Of a DNA stretch of 64,000 bases, positions 43,660 through 55,517 are shown piece after piece. This DNA comes from Mesorhizobium sp. M2D.F.Ca.ET.226.01.1.1. GTDB taxonomy: Bacteria > Pseudomonadota > Alphaproteobacteria > Rhizobiales > Rhizobiaceae. How positions within the stretch are numbered: position 1 is the first letter of the stretch; the number at the start of each line of letters is the position of its first letter. A model generated the notes under the pieces. It saw nothing but the letters and a program-made list of their open reading frames with translations. It was not told where the DNA came from and searched no databases. The DNA is taken from contig NZ_RZOY02000006.1 of assembly GCF_004022705.2 (NCBI RefSeq), positions 1 through 64,000 on the forward strand, given 5' to 3'. The translations under genes were made by a program, and so were the position numbers.

Positions 43660-45096
43660 TCAGAAGAAGGTCTTGGCCGCGGCTTCGGCGTAGCTGCCGA
43701 TCGGTCCACCGATCAGCACGTAGAACAGCACGAAGGCGCCGCTGACGCCGAGCACGAGGCGCAGCTCGCTGGCCATCGGCACGAAGCCGCCGACCGGCTC
43801 GTCGAACCACATGATCTTGATGATGCGCAGGTAGTAGTAGGCGCCCACCACCGAGGCCAGCACGCCGATGATCGCCAGCGCGTAGAGATGCGCGTTGATG
43901 GCGGCGAGGAACACGTACCACTTCCCCCAGAAACCCGCGAGCGGCGGAATGCCGGCCAGCGAGAACATCAGGATGGTGAGGATGGTGGCCATGATCGGGT
44001 TGGTCGAGGCAAGGCCGGCGAGATCGCTGATCTGCTCGACATTGCCTTCCTTGCGCCGCATGGCGAGGATGAAGGCGAAGGTGCCGAGCGTCATCACCAG
44101 ATAGATCAGCATGTAGATGGCGACGCCGCGCACGCCCGCCTGGCTGTTGGCGGCAAGGCCGACCAGCGCGTAGCCCATATGGCCGATCGAGGAATAGGCC
44201 ATCAGGCGCTTGATGTTGGTCTGCCCGATGGCCGCAAAAGCGCCGAGCGCCATCGAGGCGATCGAGATGAAGACCACGATCTGCTGCCAGTCCGAAGCGA
44301 TCGGCTTGAAAGCACCCATGGTGACGCGCACGATCAGCGCCATCGCCGCCATCTTCGGGGCCGCCGCCAGGAAGGCGGTAATCGGCGTCGGCGCGCCCTC
44401 ATAGACGTCCGGCGTCCACATATGGAACGGCACGGCCGAGATCTTGAAGGCGAGGCCCGCAAGCACGAACACCAGCCCGAAGACGAGGCCGAGCTGGCGC
44501 TGGCCACTGCCCAGGGCTGTCGCGATCTCGTGGAACCCGGTGTTGCCGGTGTAACCATAGACGAGGCTGATGCCGTAGAGCAGCATGCCCGACGAAAGCG
44601 CGCCGAGGACGAAGTATTTCAGGCCTGCCTCGGTCGAGCGCAGATTATCGCGGTTGATCGCGGCCAGCACATAGATCGCCAGCGACTGCAGCTCGAGGCC
44701 GAGATAAAGCCCGATCATGCCGTTGGCCGAGATCATCAGCAGCATGCCGAGGGTGCAGAGCAGGATAAGCACCGGGAATTCGAACTTGTCGAAATGTTCC
44801 TGGCGCGCAAAGCGCATCGACATCACCAGCGAAACCGCCGAGCCGATCAGCGCCAGCATCTTCATGAAGGCGCTGAAGGGATCCTGCACGAAGGCGCCGC
44901 CATAGGCCGCGCCCTGCCCGCCTGAGAAGGCAAGCCAGAGACCTGCCACCGCCAGCACGACGACGGCCAGGCCGGTGACGGTCATGGTGTTGTTGGAGCG
45001 CGAATAGGCTCCGATCATCAGGAGCACCAGCGCGCCGACGGCCAGGATCAGTTCCGGCGTCGACAGCGAAAGACTGGAGAGAAGGTCCGGCGTCAT
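43660..45096 (-). CDS. nuoN: NADH-quinone oxidoreductase subunit N
   Basis: 478 residues, 14 membrane helices of the Mrp-antiporter-like fold. Landmarks: [20 protein letters not shown] with the conserved Glu, [60 protein letters not shown] with conserved Lys. One of the three proton-pumping antiporter subunits of complex I. Last nuo gene; birA follows at once. Confidence 0.95.
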   Translation of the reverse strand: MTPDLLSSLSLSTPELILAVGALVLLMIGAYSRSNNTMTVTGLAVVVLAVAGLWLAFSGGQGAAYGGAFVQDPFSAFMKMLALIGSAVSLVMSMRFARQEHFDKFEFPVLILLCTLGMLLMISANGMIGLYLGLELQSLAIYVLAAINRDNLRSTEAGLKYFVLGALSSGMLLYGISLVYGYTGNTGFHEIATALGSGQRQLGLVFGLVFVLAGLAFKISAVPFHMWTPDVYEGAPTPITAFLAAAPKMAAMALIVRVTMGAFKPIASDWQQIVVFISIASMALGAFAAIGQTNIKRLMAYSSIGHMGYALVGLAANSQAGVRGVAIYMLIYLVMTLGTFAFILAMRRKEGNVEQISDLAGLASTNPIMATILTILMFSLAGIPPLAGFWGKWYVFLAAINAHLYALAIIGVLASVVGAYYYLRIIKIMWFDEPVGGFVPMASELRLVLGVSGAFVLFYVLIGGPIGSYAEAAAKTFF

Positions 45097-45110
45097 GGTC
45101 TATTCCCCAG

Positions 45111-46616
45111 TCAGTTCGCCGCCGCGGTCTGCGCGGAATTGATCGATGCGGTGACGTTGGTGACGAGCGTCTTGACCGATTGGGCGGTCGCGTCGAACAC
45201 CGGCGCCGGGTAGACGCCGAAGAAGATGACCAGCACCACCAGCGGATAGATGATCGCTTTCTCGCGCGGCGACAGATCGAGCAGGTTCTTCAGGCTGTCC
45301 TTGGTCAGCGCCCCGAAGATCACCCGGCGATAGAGCCACAGCGCGTAGGCAGCCGACAGGATGACCCCGGTGGCTGCAAAGAACGCTACCCAGGTGTTGA
45401 CCCTGAACACGCCGAGCATGGTCAGGAACTCACCGATGAAGCCGCTGGTGCCCGGAAGGCCGACATTGGCCATGGTGAACACCATGAACACGGTGGCGTA
45501 TTTCGGCATGTTGTTGACCAGGCCGCCATAAGCGTCGATCTCGCGCGTATGCATGCGGTCATAGACGACGCCGACGCACAGGAACAGCGCGCCGGAGACG
45601 AGGCCGTGGCTGAGCATCTGGAAGATCGCGCCCTGCACGCCTTCCTGGTTCATCGCGAAGATGCCCATGGTGACGAAGCCCATATGCGCGACGGATGAAT
45701 AGGCGATCAGCTTCTTCATGTCCTCCTGCATCAGCGCCACCAGCGAGGTGTAGATGATGGCGACGACGGAGAGCGTGAACACCAGCGGCGCGAACATCGC
45801 CGACGCTTCCGGGAACATCGGCAGCGAGAAACGCAGGAAGCCGTACCCGCCCATCTTCAGGAGGATGGCGGCCAGGATCACCGAGCCTGCCGTCGGCGCC
45901 TCGACGTGAGCGTCCGGCAGCCAGGTGTGCACCGGCCACATCGGCATCTTCACCGCGAAGGAGGCGAAGAAGGCGAGCCACAGCCAGGTCTGCATGCTGG
46001 CCGGGAAGTAATGCGTTAGAAGCGTCGGTATGTCGGTGGTGCCCGATTGGAAGAACATCGCCATGATGGCGAGCAGCATCAGCACCGAGCCGGCGAGCGT
46101 ATAGAGGAAGAACTTGAACGAGGCATAGACGCGCCGCTTGCCGCCCCACACGCCGATGATGATGAACATCGGGATCAGGCCGGCCTCGAAGAAGACGTAG
46201 AACAGCACGATGTCGAGCGCGCAGAACACGCCGATCATCAGCGTTTCGAGGATCAGGAAGGCGATCATATAGGCCTTGACCCGCTTCTCGATCGCGTCCC
46301 AGGACGCGAGGATGGAAAGCGGCATCAGGAAGGTGGTCAGGATGACGAAGAGCATCGAAATGCCGTCGACGCCCATGTGGTAGGAGATGCCCGAATCCAG
46401 CCAGGCGTGCTTCTCGACGAACTGGAAGCCGGCCTGCGAATTGTCGAAGCCCGTCCAGATGAACAGCGACACCACGAAGGTGAACGCCGTCGTGATGAAG
46501 GCGATCGCACGGATGTTGCGGCGCGCGTTTTCGCTGTCGTCGCTGATGAACAGGATGAGCAGAACACCAACCAGCGGCAGGAAGGTGACCAGCGAGAGGA
46601 TTGGCCAGTCGGTCAT
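45111..46616 (-). CDS. nuoM: NADH-quinone oxidoreductase subunit M
   Basis: 501 residues. Antiporter-like membrane subunit of complex [21 protein letters not shown] with the conserved Glu, [60 protein letters not shown]. The ATG shares bases with the nuoL stop (TGATG), showing translational coupling. Confidence 0.95.
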   Translation of the reverse strand: MTDWPILSLVTFLPLVGVLLILFISDDSENARRNIRAIAFITTAFTFVVSLFIWTGFDNSQAGFQFVEKHAWLDSGISYHMGVDGISMLFVILTTFLMPLSILASWDAIEKRVKAYMIAFLILETLMIGVFCALDIVLFYVFFEAGLIPMFIIIGVWGGKRRVYASFKFFLYTLAGSVLMLLAIMAMFFQSGTTDIPTLLTHYFPASMQTWLWLAFFASFAVKMPMWPVHTWLPDAHVEAPTAGSVILAAILLKMGGYGFLRFSLPMFPEASAMFAPLVFTLSVVAIIYTSLVALMQEDMKKLIAYSSVAHMGFVTMGIFAMNQEGVQGAIFQMLSHGLVSGALFLCVGVVYDRMHTREIDAYGGLVNNMPKYATVFMVFTMANVGLPGTSGFIGEFLTMLGVFRVNTWVAFFAATGVILSAAYALWLYRRVIFGALTKDSLKNLLDLSPREKAIIYPLVVLVIFFGVYPAPVFDATAQSVKTLVTNVTASINSAQTAAAN

Positions 46617-48589
46617 CAGAGCATCATCCAGGTGACGAGAGCGGCCACGCCGATCAGCATGGCGAAGGCATAATGGTAGAGATAGCCGGTCTGCAGCTTG
46701 ACGACCCGGTTGGTGACGTCGACGACGCGCGCCGAGATGCCGTCCGGGCCGATCCCGTCGATGATCGTGCCGTCACCGGTCTTCCACAGGAACCTGCCGA
46801 GGCGCTTGGCCGGCTGCACCAACAGGAGGTCGTATAGCTCGTCGAAATACCACTTGTTGAGCAGGAAGGCGTAGAGCAGGCGGTGGTTGGCGGCGACGCT
46901 GCGAGGTAGTTCCGGCGAGCGGATGTAGAACTTCCAGGCAACCGCAAGTCCGATCACCATGGCGACGAACGGCGCCAGTTCCACCCAGAGCGGCAGTTCG
47001 TGGATCTCGTGCAGGATGTGATTGTCCGGCAGCGTGAACAGCGACGCCTTCCAGAATTCGGCATAGCCCTCGCCGATGAAGGCGCCGTGGAAGATGATGC
47101 CCGCGAACAGTGCGCCGGCAGCGAGCACATAGAGCGGCACCAGCATCACCGGCGGCGATTCATGGACATGATGCATGACCTCGTGGCTGGCGCGCGGCTC
47201 GCCGTGGAAGGTCATGAAGATCAGCCGCCATGAGTAGAAGCTGGTGAAGCAGGCGGCGACCACAAGCAGGATGAAGGCGAAGGCGGCGACCGCATTGTGG
47301 CTGGCGAAGGAGGTTGCGATGATGGCGTCCTTGGAGAAGAAGCCGGCGGTGCCGATCACCGTTGCCGGGATGCCGACGCCGGTCAGCGCCAGCGTGCCGA
47401 CGATCATCATCCAGTAGGTCTTGGGGATGAGCGTCCTCAACCCACCCATTTTGCGCATGTCCTGCTCGTCGGACACGGCATGAATGACCGAGCCGGAGCC
47501 GAGGAACAGCAACGCCTTGAAGAAGGCGTGCGTGAACAAATGGAAGATCGCCGCGCCATAAGCGCCGACGCCCAGCGCCACGAACATGTAGCCCAGTTGC
47601 GAGCAGGTCGAATAGGCGATGACGCGCTTGATGTCGTTCTGGACGAGACCAACCGTCGCCGCGAAGAAGGCGGTGAAGGCGCCGATGAAGGTGACCACGG
47701 TCAGCGCTGTGTGCGACAGCTCGAACAGCGGCGACAGCCTCGCCAGCATGAACACGCCCGCCGTCACCATGGTCGCGGCATGGATGAGCGCGGAGACCGG
47801 CGTCGGGCCTTCCATCGCGTCCGGCAGCCAGGTGTGCAACGGCACCTGCGCCGACTTGCCCATGGCGCCCATGAAGAGCAGCAGGCAGACCACGGTCAGC
47901 GCCGTCTGCTTGTCGAGCGCATGACCGAGGAAAGTGAGCACCGCCGCACCCGCCGGCGCGCCTTCGGCCGGCAGGAACGATGCGGCATTGGCGAAAACGG
48001 TGCTGAGATTGATCGAGCCGAACAGCACGAACACGCCGAAGATGCCGAGCGCGAAGCCGAAATCGCCGACGCGGTTGACGACGAAGGCCTTGATCGCCGC
48101 GGCATTGGCCGACGGCTTCTTGTACCAGAAGCCAATCAGCAGATAGGAGGCGAGGCCGACACCTTCCCAACCGAAGAACATCTGGATGAGGTTGTCGGCC
48201 GTCACCAGCATCAGCATGGCGAAGGTGAACAGCGACAAATAGGCGAAAAAGCGCGGCCGGTTCGGATCGTGGTGCATGTAGCCGATCGAATAGATATGAA
48301 CCAGCGCCGACACGGTGTTGACGACGACCAGCATCACCACCGTCAGCGTGTCGATCCTGAGCGCCCAGGAGGCATCGATGCCGCCCGACTGGATCCAGCG
48401 CAGCACCGGCACGGTGAACACCTCACCATGGCCGAAGCCGACGGTGAAGAAGGCAATCCACGACAGGATCGCCGCGATCACCAGGAAGCCGGAGGTGATG
48501 TATTCGGAAGCCTTGGCGCCGAGCGAATTGCCAAACAGGCCGACAATCAGGAAGCCAAGCAGCGGAAGGAAGACGATAGCCTGATACAT
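46616..48589 (-). CDS. nuoL: NADH-quinone oxidoreductase subunit L
   Basis: 657 residues from ATG 48589 ([13 protein letters not shown]), preferred to 48604, which lies inside nuoK. Largest antiporter-like subunit; its C-terminal extension is the long lateral helix of complex I. Landmarks: [80 protein letters not shown]. The opposite strand also has a 530-codon open frame, which is a shadow. Confidence 0.95.
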   Translation of the reverse strand: MYQAIVFLPLLGFLIVGLFGNSLGAKASEYITSGFLVIAAILSWIAFFTVGFGHGEVFTVPVLRWIQSGGIDASWALRIDTLTVVMLVVVNTVSALVHIYSIGYMHHDPNRPRFFAYLSLFTFAMLMLVTADNLIQMFFGWEGVGLASYLLIGFWYKKPSANAAAIKAFVVNRVGDFGFALGIFGVFVLFGSINLSTVFANAASFLPAEGAPAGAAVLTFLGHALDKQTALTVVCLLLFMGAMGKSAQVPLHTWLPDAMEGPTPVSALIHAATMVTAGVFMLARLSPLFELSHTALTVVTFIGAFTAFFAATVGLVQNDIKRVIAYSTCSQLGYMFVALGVGAYGAAIFHLFTHAFFKALLFLGSGSVIHAVSDEQDMRKMGGLRTLIPKTYWMMIVGTLALTGVGIPATVIGTAGFFSKDAIIATSFASHNAVAAFAFILLVVAACFTSFYSWRLIFMTFHGEPRASHEVMHHVHESPPVMLVPLYVLAAGALFAGIIFHGAFIGEGYAEFWKASLFTLPDNHILHEIHELPLWVELAPFVAMVIGLAVAWKFYIRSPELPRSVAANHRLLYAFLLNKWYFDELYDLLLVQPAKRLGRFLWKTGDGTIIDGIGPDGISARVVDVTNRVVKLQTGYLYHYAFAMLIGVAALVTWMML

Positions 48590-48600
48590 GATGGTTCCCG

Positions 48601-48909
48601 TCAACCCTTCATTGTGCTCACGTCTTCGACCGCGATCGAACCGCGGTTGCGGAAGAAGACGACAAGAATGGCAAGGCCGATCGCGGCTTCAGCGGCCGCG
48701 ACCGTCAGCACAAACAGGGCGAAGACCTGTCCGACGAGGTCATGCAGCGCCGCCGAAAAAGCGACGAAGTTGATGTTGACCGCAAGCAGGATGAGTTCGA
48801 CCGACATCAGGATGACGATGATGTTGCGGCGATTCAGGAAGATGCCGAACACGCCGAGCGTGAACAGGATCGCCGATACGGTCAGATAGTGTGCAATGCC
48901 GACGACCAT
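48601..48909 (-). CDS. nuoK: NADH-quinone oxidoreductase subunit K
   Basis: 102 residues, three membrane helices: [40 protein letters not shown] with the essential membrane Glu, and [20 protein letters not shown] with the second Glu. Part of the E-channel region linking quinone chemistry to pumping. Two bases from nuoJ. Confidence 0.95.
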   Translation of the reverse strand: MVVGIAHYLTVSAILFTLGVFGIFLNRRNIIVILMSVELILLAVNINFVAFSAALHDLVGQVFALFVLTVAAAEAAIGLAILVVFFRNRGSIAVEDVSTMKG

Positions 48910-48910
48910 T

Positions 48911-49531
48911 TCAGATGCCCTCGCCCGATTTGACCTTGCGGATTTCCATGCCCGTCGCCGGCGTGCGGGCGACCTGGGCGGCGATCGACTGCCGCTTGAC
49001 GCCTTCCTTGTGGCGCAGCGTCAGCACGATGGCGCCGATCATGGCGACCAGCAGCACCAGGCCGGAAATCTGGAAGTAATAGAGGTAGTCCGTATAGAGG
49101 ATGTCGCCGAGCGCCGCCGTGTTGGAGCGCGCGGCAAGATCCGGCGTCGCCTTGGCGACCGTCGAGGCGAGCTGCGGCGCGAAGGTGTAGCCGCCGAGCA
49201 CGACAATAAGCTCCGCCGCCAGGATCAACCCAACCATCGCGCCGATCGGCGCATATTGCAGGGCGCCCTGCTTCATCTCGGCGAAGTCCACGTCGAGCAT
49301 CATGACGACGAACAGGAAGAGCACCATCACTGCGCCGACATAGACGACCAGCAGGATCATCGCCAGGAACTCGGCGCCGGTCAGCATGAACAGGCCGGCT
49401 GCGTTGAAGAAGGTGAGGATCAGGAACAGCACGGAATGCACGGGGTTGCGCGACGAAATGACCATGAAGGCCGACGCCACGGCGATAAAGGCGAAGAGGT
49501 AGAAGAAGGCCGCCTCTAATCCAGTCAGCAT
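48911..49531 (-). CDS. nuoJ: NADH-quinone oxidoreductase subunit J
   Basis: 206 residues, five membrane helices: [60 protein letters not shown] with the pi-bulge helix, and [20 protein letters not shown]. Start 49531 ([13 protein letters not shown]) is the family start; the open frame above it is translated repeat sequence. Confidence 0.94.
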   Translation of the reverse strand: MLTGLEAAFFYLFAFIAVASAFMVISSRNPVHSVLFLILTFFNAAGLFMLTGAEFLAMILLVVYVGAVMVLFLFVVMMLDVDFAEMKQGALQYAPIGAMVGLILAAELIVVLGGYTFAPQLASTVAKATPDLAARSNTAALGDILYTDYLYYFQISGLVLLVAMIGAIVLTLRHKEGVKRQSIAAQVARTPATGMEIRKVKSGEGI

Positions 49532-49628
49532 GGGATTCCCCGGGTTCAAAATTCCGACTCCGACCCGCCTCCGGTTCGAAACCGCGTGTTCCTTAGACGG
49601 ACGACGTTGCGCCGTCCACTTTCTTGTT

Positions 49629-49752
49629 CCTTCTCCCCGTTTACGGGAGAAGGTGGTCCGAAGGGCCGGATGAGGGATAAGGCCAAGTTTCCAGAAGCTG
49701 GCGCCGCCCCTCATCTGCCTGCCGGCATCTTCTCCCCGCAAACGGGGAGAAG
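49629..49752. repeat. Inverted-repeat element (CTTCTCCCC/GGGGAGAAG type) inside the nuo operon
   Basis: Arms CCTTCTCCCCGTTTACGGGA (from 49629) and GCATCTTCTCCCCGCAAACG (to about 49746, completed to 49752) are near reverse complements over ~45 bases with ~30 bases between. It is a sister family of the CTCCCC elements elsewhere in the window. It lies in the only long gap of the nuo operon, between nuoI and nuoJ. A short dyad GGACG...CGTCC at 49599-49617 precedes it. Confidence 0.75.
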
Positions 49753-49760
49753 CCCACTAA

Positions 49761-50252
49761 TCACCTATACGGCGCGTCCAGCGCGATATTGCGCGCCAGT
49801 TCCCGCTCCCAGCGATCGCCGTTCGCGAGCAGCTTTTCCTTGTTGTAGTAGAGTTCCTCGCGCGTCTCGGTCGCGAATTCGAAATTCGGGCCCTCGACGA
49901 TAGCGTCGACTGGGCAGGCTTCCTGGCAGAAGCCGCAATAGATGCATTTCACCATATCGATGTCGTAGCGCACCGTGCGGCGCGTGCCGTCGTTGCGGCG
50001 CGGTCCGGCCTCGATGGTGATGGCCTGCGCTGGGCAGATCGCCTCGCAAAGCTTGCAGGCGATGCAGCGTTCCTCGCCGTTCGGATAACGGCGCAGCGCA
50101 TGCTCGCCACGGAAGCGCGGGCTGGTCGGCCCTTTTTCGTGCGGATAGTTGATCGTTTCCTTCGGTGCGAAGAATTGGCGCATCGACAGGAAGAAGGCGC
50201 CGACGAAATCCTTCAGCAGCAGCGACTTTGCGGCTTGGGCCAGAGCGGACAT
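49761..50252 (-). CDS. nuoI: NADH-quinone oxidoreductase subunit I
   Basis: 163 residues. Two [4Fe-4S] ferredoxin motifs: [15 protein letters not shown] and [15 protein letters not shown], carrying clusters N6a and N6b. Start 50252 overlaps the nuoH stop (TGATG). N-terminal segment [20 protein letters not shown] is typical of the alphaproteobacterial/mitochondrial form. Confidence 0.95.
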   Translation of the reverse strand: MSALAQAAKSLLLKDFVGAFFLSMRQFFAPKETINYPHEKGPTSPRFRGEHALRRYPNGEERCIACKLCEAICPAQAITIEAGPRRNDGTRRTVRYDIDMVKCIYCGFCQEACPVDAIVEGPNFEFATETREELYYNKEKLLANGDRWERELARNIALDAPYR

Positions 50253-51295
50253 CACGCAAACCCCGTGATCTTGAGGAAGGCCGCGGTGGCCACGACCATG
50301 AACAGCGAGATCGGCAGGAAGACCTTCCAGCCCAGCCGCATCAGCTGGTCGTAGCGGTAGCGCGGCACAAAAGCCTTTACCATCGAGAACATGAAGAACA
50401 TCAGGCAGATCTTCAGCACGAACCAGATAACACCCGGTACCCAGGTGAAGGGCGCGAAGTTGAACGGCGGCAGCCAGCCGCCGAGGAACAGGATGGACGC
50501 CAGCGCGCACATCAGGACGACGGCGACATACTCGCCGAGGAAGAAGAGCAGGAATGGCGTCGACGAATATTCAACCATATGGCCGGCGACGAGTTCCGAT
50601 TCCGCCTCCACCAGGTCGAAGGGCGGGCGGTTCGTCTCGGCAAGCGCCGAGATGAAGAAGATCACGAACATCGGCAGCAGCGACAGCCAGTGCCAGTCGA
50701 GGAAGGTGTTGGGCAGGCCGAGCCGCGTGCCAAGACCATCCTGCTGCGACATGACGATGTCGGAGAGGTTGAGCGAGCCGACGGTGAGCAGCACGGTGAC
50801 GATGACGAAGCCGATCGAGACTTCGTAGGACACCATCTGCGCGGCCGAGCGCAGCGCACCGAGGAACGGATATTTGGAATTCGACGCCCAGCCGCCCATG
50901 ATCACGCCATAGACCTCGAGCGAGGAGATGGCGAAGACATAGAGGATGCCGACATTGATGTTGGCGATCGCCCAGCCCTCATTGACCGGGATGACCGCCC
51001 AGGCCGAAATCGCCAGCACCGCCGATACCAGCGGCGCCAGGAGGAACACGCCCTTGTTGGCGCCCGACGGGATCACCGGCTCCTTGAAGACGAATTTCAG
51101 CAGGTCGGCAAAGGCCTGCAGCGTTCCCCACGGGCCGACGACGTTCGGGCCGCGACGCAGTTGCACAGCTGCCCAGATCTTGCGGTCGGCATAGAGCAGG
51201 TAAGCGACGCCGATCAGAAGCACAACGATCAGCACGACCGACTTCAACAGGATCAGCAGCGCCGGGAGCACGTAGAAGGAGAAGAAGGTTTCCAT
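50252..51295 (-). CDS. nuoH: NADH-quinone oxidoreductase subunit H
   Basis: 347 residues, eight membrane helices. Landmarks: [40 protein letters not shown] then [30 protein letters not shown] with the acidic quinone-site loop. Start 51295 ([11 protein letters not shown]) is preferred; the longer frame overlaps nuoG. Confidence 0.95.
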   Translation of the reverse strand: METFFSFYVLPALLILLKSVVLIVVLLIGVAYLLYADRKIWAAVQLRRGPNVVGPWGTLQAFADLLKFVFKEPVIPSGANKGVFLLAPLVSAVLAISAWAVIPVNEGWAIANINVGILYVFAISSLEVYGVIMGGWASNSKYPFLGALRSAAQMVSYEVSIGFVIVTVLLTVGSLNLSDIVMSQQDGLGTRLGLPNTFLDWHWLSLLPMFVIFFISALAETNRPPFDLVEAESELVAGHMVEYSSTPFLLFFLGEYVAVVLMCALASILFLGGWLPPFNFAPFTWVPGVIWFVLKICLMFFMFSMVKAFVPRYRYDQLMRLGWKVFLPISLFMVVATAAFLKITGFA

Positions 51296-51297
51296 GC

Positions 51298-53379
51298 TTA
51301 TTCCGCTGCCTGCTTGAAGCCGCTCTTGGCCAGCGCCGAGCATTCGGCCATCACGGCCGACGCCCGCGCGATCGGGTTGGTGAGATAGAAGTCCTTCACC
51401 GGAGAGGTGAAGGTTCCCTTGTTCAGCCGGCCGCCGAGCTTCGCCACCTTGGCGATGTCGTCGCCGCTGCCGGCCTGCACCTGGTCGATGCGGGCAAGAT
51501 GCGGGAACTCGCCATAGAGCTTGGCGCGCAGCTGCGCCAGCGAATCGAAGGGCAGCTTCTTGCCGAGCACGTCCGACAGCGCCCGCAGGATCGCCCAGTC
51601 CTCGCGCGCCTCGCCAGGGGCGAAGCCGGCGCGGTTGGTCTGCTGCACGCGGCCTTCCGTGTTGACATAGGTGCCGGACTTTTCCGTGTAGGCGGCGGCC
51701 GGCAGGATGACGTTGGCGCGATGCGCGCCGGCATCCCCATGCGTGCCGATATAGACGACGAAGGCGCCGCCGGTCCTGGCCATGTCGATCTCGTCGGCGC
51801 CGAGCAGGAAGAGCACGTCGGTGTCGCCCAGCATGCCGGCGACGTTCTTGCCGCCCTCGCCAGGCACGAAGCCGACATCGAGGCCGCCGACGCGTGCCGC
51901 CGCATTGTGCAGCACTGCAAAGCCGTTCCAGTCGGCGGTGACCGCGTTGACGGCGGTTGCGAGCTTTGCCGCCTGGCCGAGCACGGCCGCACCGTCCCCG
52001 CGCGCCAGCGCGCCCTGGCCGACGATGATCAGCGGATGCGTGACCTTGCTCAGCACCTCGAAGAACTTGCCGTTGCCGTCCGTAAGACCCTTCAGGGATT
52101 CCGGACCGGCGCCGATCAGCTCATAGTCGTAGCGAGTGTCGCCGATCTCGCCGATCACGCCGACCGGCAGATTGCCGACGCGCCAGCGCTTGCGGATGCG
52201 GGCGTTGAGCACAGAAGCCTCGAAACGCGGATTGGCGCCGATGATCAGCACTGCGTCGGCCTGCTCGATGCCTTCGATGGTCGGGTTGAAGATGTAGCTG
52301 GCGCGGCCAAGCGAGGGATCGAGCGCAGCACCGTCCTGGCGGCAATCGATGTTCTTCGAGCCGAGAGCGCTCATCAGAAGCTTGAGCGCGTAGATTTCCT
52401 CGACGGCCGCGAGATCGCCGGCAATCGCGCCGATGCGCTCGGGCGCCGTCTTGCCCACCTCGTCCTTGATCGCGGCGAAGGCTTCAGCCCAGCTTGCGGG
52501 CGCTAGCCTGCCGTTCTTGCGCACATACGGCCGGTCGAGGCGCTGCGTGCGCAGGCCGTCCCAGATGAAGCGGGTCTTGTCGGAGATCCACTCCTCGTTC
52601 ACCGCCTCGTTGACGCGCGGCAGGATGCGCATCACTTCGCGACCCCTGGAGTCGACACGGATCGCCGAGCCGACGGCGTCCATGACGTCGATCGATTCCG
52701 TCTTGGTCAGCTCCCACGGCCGCGCCTGGAAGGCGAACGGCTTGGAGGTCAGCGCGCCGACCGGACAAAGGTCGATGACATTGCCCTGCAGCTCGGAGGT
52801 CATCGCCTGTTCGAGATAGGTGGTGATCTCGGCATCCTCGCCGCGGCCGATCAGGCCGAGCTCGGAAATGCCGGCGACCTCGGTGGTGAAGCGGACGCAG
52901 CGCGTGCAGTGGATGCAGCGGTTCATCACGGTCTTGACCAACGGGCCGATATACTTGTCTTCGACCGCGCGCTTGTTCTCGTGATAGCGCGAGGAATCGA
53001 CGCCGAAGGCCATCGCCTGGTCCTGCAGGTCGCACTCGCCGCCCTGATCGCAGATCGGGCAATCGAGCGGATGGTTGATCAGCAGGAACTCCATCACGCC
53101 TTCGCGGGCCTTCTTGACCATCGGCGTGTTGGTGAAGATTTCCGGCGGCTCGCCATTCGGGCCGGGGCGCAGGTCGCGCACGCCCATGGCACAGGACGCC
53201 TGCGGCTTAGGCGGGCCACCCTTCACCTCGATCAGGCACATGCGGCAATTGCCGGCGATGGACAGCCGCTCGTGGAAGCAGAAGCGCGGCACTTCCGCGC
53301 CGGCGTCCTCGGCCGCCTGCAGCAGCGTGTAATGGTCGGGTACCGTGATCTCTTTCCCGTCGACCTTTAGCTTTGCCAT
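51298..53379 (-). CDS. nuoG: NADH-quinone oxidoreductase subunit G
   Basis: 693 residues. N-terminal [2Fe-2S] domain ([20 protein letters not shown]), His-Cys3 [4Fe-4S] region ([20 protein letters not shown]), and [16 protein letters not shown], then a molybdopterin-oxidoreductase-like domain without the cofactor. It carries electrons from NuoE/F to NuoI. Start 53379 ([15 protein letters not shown]). Confidence 0.95.
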   Translation of the reverse strand: MAKLKVDGKEITVPDHYTLLQAAEDAGAEVPRFCFHERLSIAGNCRMCLIEVKGGPPKPQASCAMGVRDLRPGPNGEPPEIFTNTPMVKKAREGVMEFLLINHPLDCPICDQGGECDLQDQAMAFGVDSSRYHENKRAVEDKYIGPLVKTVMNRCIHCTRCVRFTTEVAGISELGLIGRGEDAEITTYLEQAMTSELQGNVIDLCPVGALTSKPFAFQARPWELTKTESIDVMDAVGSAIRVDSRGREVMRILPRVNEAVNEEWISDKTRFIWDGLRTQRLDRPYVRKNGRLAPASWAEAFAAIKDEVGKTAPERIGAIAGDLAAVEEIYALKLLMSALGSKNIDCRQDGAALDPSLGRASYIFNPTIEGIEQADAVLIIGANPRFEASVLNARIRKRWRVGNLPVGVIGEIGDTRYDYELIGAGPESLKGLTDGNGKFFEVLSKVTHPLIIVGQGALARGDGAAVLGQAAKLATAVNAVTADWNGFAVLHNAAARVGGLDVGFVPGEGGKNVAGMLGDTDVLFLLGADEIDMARTGGAFVVYIGTHGDAGAHRANVILPAAAYTEKSGTYVNTEGRVQQTNRAGFAPGEAREDWAILRALSDVLGKKLPFDSLAQLRAKLYGEFPHLARIDQVQAGSGDDIAKVAKLGGRLNKGTFTSPVKDFYLTNPIARASAVMAECSALAKSGFKQAAE

Positions 53380-53453
53380 TCGCCTCAAACCTCTGCGGAT
53401 GTCCGCAATCTCTATCTTCCGGGCGCGACTCGAACCGCGCCCGGCATGTCAAT

Positions 53454-54128
53454 TCACTTAACCGCGGCCAGCGCCGCCGCCTGGCCAGTCCAGTCGTCGC
53501 GGCCGATGCGGCCGGCGAGCGACAGATAATCTTCCACCCAGGCGACCTCTTGCGACGTCCATGCAGCGATCTGGTCATAAGTCCAGATACCGAGACCGTT
53601 GAGCACCTTCTCCAGCTTCGGTCCAATACCCGAAATCGCTTTCAGATCCGATGGCGTCGCCGGCTTGTCGATCGCCTTCGGCTGGCGGAAATCTTCCGGC
53701 ATCAGCGCGGCTGCGGCCGGCTCCTCGACGGCGTCGGCGCCGATGGCCTTTTCGGTAGCGGTCGCCGCGATGTCGGTGACGTCACGGGCGAAGGTCTGCG
53801 CCTTGGCGATCAGCGTCTCGGTCGCCTTGCGCGCCTTGGACGAGTTGGCGGCCGCTTCGTTCTGCGCCTCTAGGTCGTCGAGGAACGGCTGGAACATGCG
53901 CTGCGAGGCTTCCAGCGCGCCGGTGAACGCCCCCATCCACATACCGACGGCATGGTTGGCAAGACCGATGCCGAGCGCCGACATCGCGGCGGCGCCCGCG
54001 ACCGGATGCGCCAAAAGGTTGACGGCGCTGGCCATCTCCTTCGGCATCATCTTGGTCAGGTCCTGGTTCATTTTCTCGAGTTGGTCCAAATCAGGTATGA
54101 ACGGATAGGGTATCGAATACGGCGCCAT
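53454..54128 (-). CDS. Helix-hairpin-helix protein within the nuo operon
   Basis: 224 residues, not a standard complex I subunit. The N-terminal ~130 residues are helical, with an Ala/Gly-rich stretch (LLAHPVAGAAAMSALGIGLA) and QRMFQPFLDDLEAQNE, phasin-like in feel. The last ~60 residues (SDLKAISGIGPKLEKVLNGL; GIWTYDQIAAWTSQEVAWVE; GRIGRDDWTGQAAALA) match the C-terminal tail of NuoE in this same operon. That tail has the helix-hairpin-helix pattern GIGPKxExxL. Role in complex I assembly or stability is a guess. Confidence 0.75.
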   Translation of the reverse strand: MAPYSIPYPFIPDLDQLEKMNQDLTKMMPKEMASAVNLLAHPVAGAAAMSALGIGLANHAVGMWMGAFTGALEASQRMFQPFLDDLEAQNEAAANSSKARKATETLIAKAQTFARDVTDIAATATEKAIGADAVEEPAAAALMPEDFRQPKAIDKPATPSDLKAISGIGPKLEKVLNGLGIWTYDQIAAWTSQEVAWVEDYLSLAGRIGRDDWTGQAAALAAVK

Positions 54129-54202
54129 AGAATTCTCCTGGTCGTTTCTTCGTATGCCCCGCCCCTGCTTTCAGTCTTGGGCCTTCGCCCATATTCAAAA
54201 TC

Positions 54203-55507
54203 TTATTCCGCGGCCACCATCACCGGCTCGACCCGGTGGGCGTTGCGCGAAAACTCGTCGATGCGGCGTTCCACCTCGCCGCGGAAATGCCGCATCAGGC
54301 CCTGGATCGGCCAAGCTGCCGCGTCGCCCAGCGCGCAGATCGTGTGGCCCTCGACCTGCTTGGTGACGTCGAGCAGCATGTCGATCTCGCGCTTCTGCGC
54401 CTCGCCGCGCACCAGCCGCTCCATCACCCGCCACATCCAGCCGGTGCCTTCGCGGCACGGCGTACACTGGCCGCAGCTTTCGTGCTTGTAGAAGTAGGAG
54501 AGCCTGGCGATCGCCTTCACGATATCGGTCGACTTGTCCATGACGATGACAGCCGCCGTGCCGAGACCGGATTTCAGGTCGCGCAGCGCATCGAAATCCA
54601 TCGGCGCGTCGATGATCTGCTCGGCCGGCACCAGCGGCACCGAAGCGCCCCCCGGAATGACCGCCAAAAGATTGTCCCAGCCGCCGCGGATGCCGCCGCA
54701 ATGCGTCTCGATTAGTTCCCGGAACGGGATCGACATCGCTTCTTCGAAGGTGCACGGGTTGTTGACGTGGCCGGAGACGCAGAACAGCTTGGTGCCGGCA
54801 TTGTTCGGCCGGCCGAAGGACGAGAACCAGGCAGCACCCCGACGCAGGATGGTCGGCGCCACGGCGATCGACTCGACATTGTTGACCGTCGTCGGGCAGC
54901 CATAGAGGCCGACATTGGCCGGGAATGGCGGCTTCAGCCGCGGCTGGCCCTTCTTGCCTTCCAGACTTTCGAGCAGCGCCGTCTCCTCGCCGCAGATATA
55001 AGCGCCTGCGCCGTGATGCATGTAGACGTCGAAGTCGTAGCCGGACGTGTTTCCCTTGCCGATCAGCTTGGCCGCATAGGCCTCGTCGATGGCGCGCTGC
55101 AGCGCCTCGCGCTCGCGGATGAACTCGCCGCGCACATAGATGTAGGCGGCGATCGCGCCCATGGCGAAGCCGGCGACTAGCGCGCCCTCCACCAGCGTGT
55201 GCGGGTCGTTGCGCAGGATGTCGCGGTCCTTGCAGGTCCCGGGTTCGGATTCGTCGGCGTTGATGACCAGGTAGCTCGGCCGGCCGTCGCTCTGCTTGGG
55301 CATGAACGACCATTTCAGGCCGGTCGGGAAGCCGGCGCCGCCGCGGCCGCGCAACCCGCTAGCCTTCATCTCGTTGACGATCCAGTCGCGTCCCTTGGCG
55401 ATGAGGCCTGGCGTATCGTCCCAGATGCCGCGCGACTGCGCGCCGGCCAGCGACGTGTCGAAGAGGCCGTAGATGTTGGTGAAGATGCGGTCTTTGTCCT
55501 GAAGCAT
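54203..55507 (-). CDS. nuoF: NADH-quinone oxidoreductase subunit F
   Basis: 434 residues. FMN/NADH-binding subunit: [60 protein letters not shown] (FMN site), and [13 protein letters not shown] with the later [11 protein letters not shown] for the N3 [4Fe-4S] cluster. Only ten bases from nuoE. Confidence 0.96.
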   Translation of the reverse strand: MLQDKDRIFTNIYGLFDTSLAGAQSRGIWDDTPGLIAKGRDWIVNEMKASGLRGRGGAGFPTGLKWSFMPKQSDGRPSYLVINADESEPGTCKDRDILRNDPHTLVEGALVAGFAMGAIAAYIYVRGEFIREREALQRAIDEAYAAKLIGKGNTSGYDFDVYMHHGAGAYICGEETALLESLEGKKGQPRLKPPFPANVGLYGCPTTVNNVESIAVAPTILRRGAAWFSSFGRPNNAGTKLFCVSGHVNNPCTFEEAMSIPFRELIETHCGGIRGGWDNLLAVIPGGASVPLVPAEQIIDAPMDFDALRDLKSGLGTAAVIVMDKSTDIVKAIARLSYFYKHESCGQCTPCREGTGWMWRVMERLVRGEAQKREIDMLLDVTKQVEGHTICALGDAAAWPIQGLMRHFRGEVERRIDEFSRNAHRVEPVMVAAE

Positions 55508-55517
55508 TTGTCGTCCC

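Noticed and set aside
47297..48889. A 530-codon open frame on the plus strand
   Set aside because: It is antisense to nuoL/nuoK, whose protein sequences are unmistakable; its translation is low-complexity Arg/Glu/Asp/His, typical of a shadow frame at high GC.
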